Source of the DNA: Hexactinellida sp. DTS-2022
Lineage: Eukaryota; Porifera; Hexactinellida
DNA length: 64,000 nt
NCBI GenBank assembly: GCA_028753945.1
Contig: JAPNXP010000003.1
Span: forward strand, 434,001 to 498,000
Reading direction: 5' to 3'
The translations under genes were made by a program, and so were the position numbers. Of this stretch, positions 56,840 to 64,000 are shown one piece after another. The notes beneath the pieces were generated by a model. That model did no database searches and had not been told where the DNA came from. It saw nothing but the letters and a program-made list of their open reading frames with translations. Position 1 is the stretch's first letter. The number at the start of each line of letters is the position of its first letter.

Positions 56840-59010
56840 CGAGGGCGAGAGGGTGGGCGTGGGGAGATAAGGCGATATGGAGGGCGTGGGGAGATAAGGC
56901 GATATGGAGGGCGTGGGGAGATAAGGCGTGAGGGTGGGCGTGAGGAGATAAGGCGATATGGAGGGCGTGGGGAGATAAGGCGTGAGTGAGGGCGTGAGGA
57001 GATAAGGCGATATGGAGGGCGTGGGGAGATAAGGCGTGAGTGAGGGCGTGAGGAGATAAGGCGATATGGAGGGCGTGGGGAGATAAGGCGTGAGGGTGGG
57101 CGTGAAGAGATAAGGCGTGAGTGAGGGCGTGGGGAGATAAGGCGTGAGGGTGGGCGTGAGGAGATAAGGCGATATGGAGGGCGTGGGGAGATAAGGCGTG
57201 AGTGAGGGCGTGAGGAGATAAGGCGATATGGAGGGCGTGGGGAGATAAGGCGTGAGGGTGGGCGTGAAGAGATAAGGCGTGAGTGAGGGCGTGGGGAGAT
57301 AAGGCGTGAGGGTGGGCGTGAGGAGATAAGGCGATATGGAGGGCGTGGGGAGATAAGGCGTGAGTGAGGGCGTGAGGAGATAAGGCGATATGGAGGGCGT
57401 GGGGAGATAAGGCGTGAGGGTGGGCGTGAAGAGATAAGGCGTGAGTGAGGGCGTGGGGAGATAAGGCGTGAGGGTGGGCGTGAGGAGATAAGGCGATATG
57501 GAGGGCGTGGGGAGATAAGGCGTGAGTGAGGGCGTGAGGAGATAAGGCGATATGGAGGGCGTGGGGAGATAAGGCGTGAGTGAGGGCGTGAGGAGATAAG
57601 GCGATATGGAGGGCGTGGGGAGATAAGGCGTGAGTGAGGGCGTGAGGAGATAAGGCGATATGGAGGGCGTGGGGAGATAAGGCGTGAGGGTGGGCGTGAA
57701 GAGATAAGGCGTGAGTTAGGGCGTGGGGAGATAAGGCGTGAGGGTGGGCGTGAGGAGATAAGGCGATATGGAGGGCGTGGGGAGATAAGGCGTGAGTGAG
57801 GGCGTGAGGAGATAAGGCGATATGGAGGGCGTGGGGAGATAAGGCGTGAGTGAGGGCGTGAGGAGATAAGGCGATATGGAGGGCGTGGGGAGATAAGGCG
57901 TGAGTGAGGGCGTGAGGAGATAAGGCGATATGGAGGGCGTGGGGAGATAAGGCGTGAGGGTGGGCGTGAAGAGATAAGGCGTGAGTGAGGGCGTGGGGAG
58001 ATAAGGCGTGAGGGTGGGCGTGAGGAGATAAGGCGATATGGAGGGCGTGGGGAGATAAGGCGTGAGTGAGGGCGTGAGGAGATAAGGCGATATGGAGGGC
58101 GTGGGGAGATAAGGCGTGAGGGTGGGCGTGAAGAGATAAGGCGTGAGTGAGGGCGTGGGGAGATAAGGCGTGAGGGTGGGCGTGAGGAGATAAGGCGATA
58201 TGGAGGGCGTGGGGAGATAAGGCGTGAGTGAGGGCGTGAGGAGATAAGGCGATATGGAGGGCGTGGGGAGATAAGGCGTGAGGGTGGGCGTGAAGAGATA
58301 AGGCGTGAGTGAGGGCGTGGGGAGATAAGGCGTGAGGGTGGGCGTGAGGAGATAAGGCGATATGGAGGGCGTGGGGAGATAAGGCGTGAGTGAGGGCGTG
58401 AGGAGATAAGGCGATATGGAGGGCGTGGGGAGATAAGGCGTGAGGGTGGGCGTGAAGAGATAAGGCGTGAGTGAGGGCGTGGGGAGATAAGGCGTGAGGG
58501 TGGGCGTGAGGAGATAAGGCGTGAGTGAGGGCGTGGGGAGATAAGGCGTGAGTGAGGGCGTGGGGAGATAAGGCGTGAGGGTGGGCGTGAGGAGATAAGG
58601 CGTGAGTGAGGGCGTGGGGAGATAAGGCGTGAGGGTGGGCGTGAGGGAGATAAGGCGTGAGGGTGGGCGTGAGGAGATAAGGCGTGAGTGAGGGCGTGAG
58701 GAGATAAGGCGTGAGTGAGGGCGTGAGGAGATAAGGCGTGAGTGAGGGCGTGGGGAGATAAGGCGTGAGGGAGGGCGTGAGGAGATAAGGCGTGAGTGAG
58801 GGCGTGGGGAGATAAGGCGATATGGAGGGCGTGGGGAGATAAGGCGATATGGAGGGCGTGGGGAGATAAGGCGATATGGAGGGCGTGGGGAGATAAGGCG
58901 TGAGGGTGGGCGTGGGGAGATAAGGCGATATGGAGGGCGTGGGGAGATAAGGCGATATGGAGGGCGTGGGGAGATAAGGCGATATGGAGGGCGTGAGGTG
59001 ATGCCTGATT
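56840..59010. repeat. 27-bp minisatellite, about 80 units, with higher-order structure
   Basis: Units share GCGTGGGGAGATAAGGCG (plus strand) and end in GATATGGAGG, TGAGTGAGG or TGAGGGTGG. A variant with CGTGAAGAGATAAGG recurs at 162-bp (six-unit) and 270-bp (ten-unit) steps from 57,101 to 58,451, showing higher-order duplication. All units but one are 27 bp; the exception near 58,640 has one extra G. On the minus strand all three frames are open, so the 739-codon ORF is a consequence of composition. Near its right end the frame reads [12 protein letters not shown], which looks like ordinary protein, and the unit frame SPHALHIAL matches the RhoGAP exon frame apart from the single 1-bp change. 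Confidence 0.9.
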
Positions 59011-59390
59011 GGTTAAGATTGGAGATGTAACTGTAGCTTTTCCTGAATCCAAAGTAACTGAGGAAGGAGGGCCAGTTACCTATAGCATTAATTAATCTAT
59101 TAATTCATAACGAGATAGTAATGTAGGCAGTGTATTATACAGCCATTTATAAATACGCTCCTAATCCTGGTCTGATCCAATTTTCAAAAATCACAAATTA
59201 ATGTTACGGTATGGGAGAGGATTCCAAATTTTCACGTTCCTAAATTCAAATTTTCCCAAAATAATACTCCAAAAGGAGCGTCTCGTGCTCTTGGGTAATT
59301 CCTTGAATGTAGGTTAGTAATTACTGCTTACCTGAATTGGAATATATAAAATCTGTATAATGTTTCCATTAGTGTCCGTGGGACATACAC

Positions 59391-59491
59391 TTATAAAAAA
59401 CATTAGAACTGTGTATCGAGCTATCTGATACGATCTGAGCCGACGACATGCTTGATAGGTTTGCCATTGCTTTATCTTTTGCAACAGGATC
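59391..59491 (-). CDS. TEAD-like gene, exon 4
   Basis: Acceptor GAACAATAG; reads DPVAKDKAMANLSSMSSAQI then VSDSSIHS, matching the TEAD segment after the TEA domain (D-x-x-A-K-D-K-A...M-S-S-A-Q-I-V-S). The right edge is uncertain: the frame meets TAA soon after, so a donor is needed, perhaps ATAA/GTGTATG (59,390). The minisatellite begins about 340 bp further on. No YAP-binding domain was found in the window. Confidence 0.75.
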
Positions 59492-59556
59492 CTATTGTTC
59501 AGATAAATAGTAATAAACATACACTATAAGTATAAATAATATAATTAATTATTTAC

Positions 59557-59619
59557 CTTTATTTCCCCTTGGATTTCCCTAGCTTTCTTTTTTGCTAACA
59601 CTTGTATGTGACTTGACAC
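59557..59619 (-). CDS. TEAD-like gene, exon 3
   Basis: Acceptor TTAACAG, donor AAAG/GTAAAT. Encodes VSSHIQVLAKKKAREIQGEI: the third helix and end of the TEA domain, nearly invariant in animals (VSSHIQVLARRK). Confidence 0.92.
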
Positions 59620-59721
59620 CTGTTAACAATATTATAAATACTACCAATGGGCCGATCTAATTCAGTTATATTTATTTATTTAATTTATTCTAATATAAAC
59701 TGTTAGAGGGTGTTCGGTATA

Positions 59722-59880
59722 GCAATATTATTTAATATATTTATACTGCTCTATTAGCAAGTTATTTTCAGTCCCCAAGCGAGCATTAAATATTAATTCT
59801 GTTCGTCTAATAGCAAGTTCGCTTAGTAGCAAGCAAATTTCGTGCAAAATGCGACTTGCTATTACGCGAATATCACTGTA
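59722..59880. mobile_element. Small Tc1/pogo-like MITE
   Basis: Related to copies at 5,210 and 61,092 (CTATTAGCAAGTTATTTTC, GCGACTTGCTATTACGC, end CACTGTA). Lies in TEAD intron 2. Confidence 0.6.
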
Positions 59881-60126
59881 GGATAGATCGATATTGCATT
59901 TTGTGACTAATACAATAATTTAATTTCTGATATATATGTTAGGTTAGTTTGTGGAGATGTATGGATACATAACTTCATAATGTTAACTTGTTGCGCAATT
60001 TAGCCATGGAATCTAATAGGTGGCCTCTGTATTAACGAGTAGAGAGTACTTTCAACTACCCACTTAGAGCAATTATTGTTATATGATAATCTTAATTATT
60101 GATTCTATCAATTCGAAAGCACTTAC

Positions 60127-60191
60127 TTGTTTCCTCGATCTTGATGTGCCAGTCCGCAACTTAATATGTCGAGCTATTAGTTCATTTCTAC
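60127..60191 (-). CDS. TEAD-like gene, exon 2
   Basis: Acceptor TGTTTATAG, donor CAA/GTAAGT. Encodes RNELIARHIKLRTGTSRSRK: TEA domain helix 2 (R-N-E-L-I-A-R-Y-I-K-L-R-T-G-K-T-R-T-R-K-Q). Phase fits exons 1 and 3. Substitutions such as H for Y and T-S-R-S for K-T-R-T are unusual but conservative. Confidence 0.92.
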
Positions 60192-61091
60192 CTATAAACA
60201 GTATACAGTTTTAATTTAATGATAAACAACAAAGGGAAACGGTAAATACGTAGGTGTCTATTTAGATGGCACAATGATGATAAACAAAACACAGAATTAG
60301 GTTGTATCTTGATGCATTGTCTATTAAATCTAATGGATAATTTGAATATTAATAATAACCTTACATGGAACATAACGTAGTTTAAGTATATTCTTACATA
60401 GATGATTTTATGTGTCATGATATCGAATATAATCCAACAAGCCCAAATGTAGTTAACTAAATAGAGAGGCAAGTCTAATTTAATTCTCTGTGAATATAGG
60501 TCAATAGTTTAAGGAGGAGTTTGGAAATTATATCATAACGTTGAGACGAACTTTTGTACTCAAATACAATTCATTCTTCAGGTTTTATTTTTGCCATCAA
60601 GGATAGAAATAAATTCCTTAGGAAATTAATCCTATGATCTTTATTGGGCAGGTATTTATCTGTTTATGGAGGAGGGTTAGAAGTGCATCGGTGATCATGG
60701 GAGTAAGTGTAATTGTATAATAGAAAAATGTTAATGGATTGTATTACAGCACTTGAGATTGTCTTATAATATGTTAGTAAGAAATTCTTTAGGGAGGGGG
60801 ATTGATTTATATGCTAAGTTTCTTAATATAGATCATACATTCTTAGTAAAATTATCTTATTGTCAAGTAAACAAGCACAGTTCAATCATTTATAAGTTGT
60901 TAATGGGTTATTACATTGAGCCATGTTTCCGTGACAATTTTCAGATTTATTTAGGTTTGTGTTATGTTATTAATGATCAAATTAGAATTGATTTTAATTA
61001 ATTCTATAAAATTTCCATTATTTATAATGGCTTATAGCAATTATATTTGAATTATTTATCACATAATCCTGAATTTAATAAAGTAAGCAAC

Positions 61092-61253
61092 TACAGTGGA
61101 ATTGCTTTATTAGCAACTCCCCTATTAACAACATTGTTCTATAGCAACTTATTTTAAGTGCCCAAGCGAAGCTATTAATGTTATTTCTGTTCCTCTAATA
61201 ACAAGCAAATTTCATGCAAAATGCGAGTTGCTAATAAAGCAATTCCACTTGTA
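61092..61253. mobile_element. Tc1/pogo-like MITE
   Basis: Ends TACAGTGGAATTGCTTTATT and AATAAAGCAATTCCACTTGTA (right end split by one extra T). In TEAD intron 1. Confidence 0.8.
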
Positions 61254-61325
61254 TTCAAATTGGCAGACGTTAAAATCTTATTTAACTTATGACAACCTCG
61301 TGGCTATTATATGATTACTACTTAC

Positions 61326-61464
61326 CATACATTTTCCCATCTTCTGGGAGGAAGATTTTAGCCCGTCCGCAGGGCGGGTATTTCGTAGCTGCATCTTGAA
61401 ACGCCAGTTCAATGTCAGGAGACCACACCTCCTCTTCGTAGTCTATATAGGCTGGTGAATTCAT
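61326..61464 (-). CDS. TEAD: TEAD-like transcription factor, exon 1 (TEA domain start)
   Basis: ATG at 61,464: [20 protein letters not shown], then [20 protein letters not shown] and EDGKMY, ending ATG/GTAAGT (donor 61,325). This is the N-terminal TEA helix-turn-helix (VWSPDIE...YPPCGRRKI...GKMYGRNEL). TEAD proteins bind MCAT-type DNA and recruit YAP/Yorkie through a C-terminal domain in the Hippo pathway. With exons 2-4 the TEA domain is complete: introns are 1,134, 507 and 65 bp and all phases agree. The N-terminus is short. Animal TEADs have about 200 further residues (YAP-binding domain) that are not seen here. Confidence 0.9.
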
Positions 61465-61868
61465 CGTATAATAGGTAATATAATAATTTGAGATTCGCAA
61501 TATATACAAATTTATACTTATCTGAAGGCTTAATAAGTAATAACCAAATACCACGGACATACCTAAATTACGGAACGGAACTGACAGAGCTTGCATACTT
61601 TTATCAAATTTAGTATACACTTACACATTGCTAAGCATTTTTAATAGCATTTGTATACTTTTGACACATTTATAGAATTGTTGTAGTATTCATATACTCT
61701 TGACATAATGGTTTCTTCCTGACACATTAATATACTTCTGACAATATTTGGTTGGTACTTTTTAATGTTTGACATTACTTGACAGGTTGACTTGGATGGA
61801 ATACATACAATTCGTGAAATTACAATTCGTGACATGTTATTGATTTACAAAATGGTAGTCAGGAAATT

Positions 61869-62413
61869 TTGGTCGCCGAAAAAATTGGATATATAAGGAA
61901 ATTAATCAATTCCGATCTAATAAAGATGGAATTACCGCAACCATATATTGTTCGCTACACAGCGTATAGTCCTCGTGAAGCAGCTAATCTGCTTCATAGA
62001 ATAAATATTGAAGATACGATAGTTCTGCCTCCTGTAAAACCGAAAGCTGGCGATATTTTCATCTATGCGAACAAAGATGCTAAAGGTAATAAGAATATAG
62101 TATAGTCGGCACAGTAAAAACTGGTAAGTATCGCTTCAAACAAGAGCTATTTCGGAAACATTTGCAAACCTGCTTAGAACTTGAGCATTTTACAATGTTC
62201 CCTATAATTATAGAGAGGAGAAAGGGCGATATAATAAGCATGGAAAGAAATATCTGTGTATTTTGCTACTGTAGGATGCCACAGATCAATCCCATGATTC
62301 AGTGCTCCACTTGTACAGAATGGTTCCACATTGGACCATGCGTTTCTATAACAGATGCCCAAATGAAGGACAAAAACTTTAAATGGCATTGTAGAAGATG
62401 CACTACAGTTTGA
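61869..62413 (+). CDS. Two-exon PHD-finger protein
   Basis: Exon 1 (open to 62,085): LPQPYIVRYTAYSPREAANL, then PPVKPKAGDIFIYANKDAK, donor AAAG/GTAATA. Exon 2 (62,214-62,413), after AATTATAG, joins in phase and carries a C4HC3 PHD finger: CVFC, CSTC, WFH, PC and HCRRC (62,248-62,405), with a stop at 62,413. PHD fingers commonly read histone H3 tails. The start is uncertain: no ATG precedes residue ~18 in this frame; MELPQPYIV (61,926) is a candidate, or an upstream exon exists. The intron (128 bp) contains a copy of half the 34-bp palindromic motif. The family of the N-terminal part is not recognised. Expression is unknown; a transposon-derived origin is possible. Confidence 0.6.
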
Positions 62414-62640
62414 TATTGATAGTCTACCTTTTCTTTCTCACATATTTATAATAGTATTTATTATAGGGAAAATTCCAAAAATACTCAAGTTTTTTAAAAA
62501 TTTCCAAATATACTCAACTTTTTACTGATACTCAAATATAAAACTAGATCTTTCCGAATCTACTCAAGTTTTTCAAAATAATTCCAATTCTACTCAACTT
62601 TTCAGTAAATTCTACTCAAGTTTAGAAAGGCTATATTTAG
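62414..62640 (+). repeat. TACTCAAGTTTTT-type short repeats
   Basis: About seven copies of TACTCAAGTTTTT/TACTCAACTTTT with TTTCCAAAT between, 62,475-62,625, downstream of the PHD stop. Confidence 0.7.
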
Positions 62641-62905
62641 TCTATCTTATATATTAAATCACAATGTTTTTGTGTTTGTTTGTTTGTGTGTTTGTTCAGA
62701 ATTGATTGAGGAATTGGTAAAAGCTACAGACCTAAAATTTGGCAGTGGAGTGGGGAATACTAGTATTGTATGTACAACCAAGTTCAATATCTAACAAGAT
62801 ATTCAAATCTTCCATCACAAAAGGTGTCAAAACCTTTAGCCAATTAAATTCGAGGGTTGTTCCAGTATGGATTAGCAGCTAGCATTTCAATTAGTATAAT
62901 CGAAT
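62640..62905 (+). repeat. Diverged member of the dispersed repeat family
   Basis: TATATTAAATCACAATG, (TTTG)n, GAATTGATTGAGG, then a body ending AATTAAATTCGAGGGTTGTT and TAGCAGCTAGCA. The last segment also occurs near 18,965. Confidence 0.65.
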
Positions 62906-62959
62906 GCTTTAGTGTCTGTCTGTCAAATGTTAATCAGAAACGCTTCCAATTATCTATCT

Positions 62960-63355
62960 CTATATTAAAAGCGCAATTGTTGTGTGTTTGTGTGTTTGTT
63001 TGTTTGTGTGTTTGTTTGTTTGTGTGTTTGTTTGTTTGTGTGTTTGTTTGTTTGTGTGTTTGTTTGTTTGTGTGTTTGTTTGTTTGTGTGTTTGTTTGTT
63101 TGTCCAGAATTAATTGGAAAGACTACGAGTCCTAGAAAGCTGAAAATTTGTATACAGGGGTAATTTTGTAGTGCGACAACGATCTATTGGTTTTTGAAGA
63201 GAAATATTCACATTTGAAGGTGACAAAAAATGTTAGCCAATTAAATTCGAGGGTTTGTTAGTATGGATTAGCAGATTTCATCAATTAGTATAAATAGCCT
63301 CCGCATAATAGAAATATTTTTCTGAGGCTCCAATTTGATTGATTGAAAATTAATG
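62960..63355 (+). repeat. Dispersed repeat copy with long (TTTGTTTGTGTG)n
   Basis: TATATTAAAAGCGCAATTG, then about eight 16-bp units of the TTTG/TGTG type (62,985-63,105), then the common body. The palindromic tail is absent. Confidence 0.85.
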
Positions 63356-64000
63356 GTACTGCTATAGTAACGAGTAAGATCAGACGTGAGTTAAAATCAG
63401 ACGCAACAGGGCTATGGATGAGTCTATCTTCCCAATACATGAATCCTTATTTTATTAATTTTTAAAAAAAATTACCTATTTGCCACGGAGCCGCGAAACG
63501 CCCGAGACCCTAGGACATGGCCTACTTTTCCTATCCCGTAATCCTGCCCAGAGCGATCATGCTGATCCCGAATACGATATTGTTAACAGCCCCTTGTGTA
63601 TATATGTTGTTTTCATGTTGATAAAGAAAGTACACAAAATATAAAATTCTCGCAATGGCTTGTTTTTACCGACTAAGGAGTAATCGAGGATGCTTATTCC
63701 GAATATTATATCATCAACAGCCTTATAATTATATTTGTTGTTTCCGCGTTGATATTTGATAAATATCAAATATCTATATAGCGACTAAAAATTACATAAA
63801 GATAATATTATCTTTATGTAAATTTAGTCGCAATACGACTATCAACCGACTATACTACGTCAATATATTGTATCAACATGTGATATTCTCGAAAAGCCAC
63901 AAAAATTTTGTTCAGATTATGACCTAAAAACAATAATCGCCTAGGCCACTATTCGAATAAATACGGTATTCCCTGGATAGATACTGCGTTTCTCGGATGC
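63356..64000. other. No gene seen; one small palindrome
   Basis: A near-perfect palindrome centred on AAAGATAATATTATCTTT lies at 63,780-63,835 (arms GCGACTAAAAATTACAT and complement). The related segments CGAATATTATATCATCAACA and CGATATTGTTAACAGCCCC suggest a diverged tandem duplication at 63,560-63,760. Confidence 0.5.

Noticed and set aside
56833-59052. 739-codon ORF taken as one real protein
   Set aside because: It starts at a TTG, all three frames of this strand are open in the minisatellite, and the frame changes at the single 28-bp unit. I treat it as a repeat that may contribute coding sequence, not as a gene by itself.
62857-63135. Cys/Val-rich ORF
   Set aside because: Translation of a (TTTG/TGTG)n microsatellite.

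Overview
This window looks like nuclear DNA from an invertebrate animal, plausibly an early-branching one such as a sponge (inference only). It is AT-rich, has GT-AG introns in every gene model I could build, and carries pieces of animal gene families: a TEA domain (TEAD), a RhoGAP, a PHD finger, a PR/SET plus zinc-finger remnant and a C2H2-type protein. No rRNA, tRNA or CRISPR was seen. Most of the window is transposons, foldback elements and tandem repeats, often nested.

Layout. 1-4,045 and 15,176-19,560 hold same-strand copies of a 0.7-1.5 kb non-coding unit carrying a 115-bp hairpin and a 34-bp palindromic motif. Between them, 4,405-13,374 is a degraded Helitron of the Helentron type: 2A-like peptide, zinc-binding N-terminus with 17-residue repeats, HUH Rep, PIF1-like helicase, EEP endonuclease and OTU protease. 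20-25 kb holds small coiled-coil genes, small transposons and a 305-residue zinc-finger gene. 25.5-31.1 kb is a large foldback element with 32-bp repeats, then a 1.9-kb TGT...ACA element with 4-bp target duplication. 31.7 kb is a PRDM-like remnant. 34-40 kb holds nested hAT-type elements, a GC-richer two-exon coiled-coil gene with an in-frame TAG, and a foldback element. 40.2-46.8 kb is a KDZ-family transposon interrupted by other insertions. 47.7-48.7 kb is a hAT transposase remnant. 50.25-53.89 kb is an integrase-bearing, Ginger-like fossil with long terminal inverted repeats and a C19-like peptidase region. 54-56.2 kb and 62.6-63.4 kb hold a dispersed repeat family with microsatellites and GTCGCTTCGCGAC-type palindromes.

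Host genes at the right end. On the minus strand, four exons of a TEAD DNA-binding domain (61,464-59,391) are followed within about 340 bp by a 27-bp minisatellite (59,010-56,840) and two RhoGAP exons (56,830-56,197). Two readings are open: separate genes, or a TEA-RhoGAP chimera. A two-exon PHD-finger gene lies on the plus strand at 61.87-62.41 kb.

Most notable points: the 2A motif spliced in frame at the start of a Helentron protein, the TEA/RhoGAP juxtaposition with its minisatellite, the integrase plus C19-like element, and several insertions whose target duplications restore the interrupted reading frame or repeat when compared with an intact copy.
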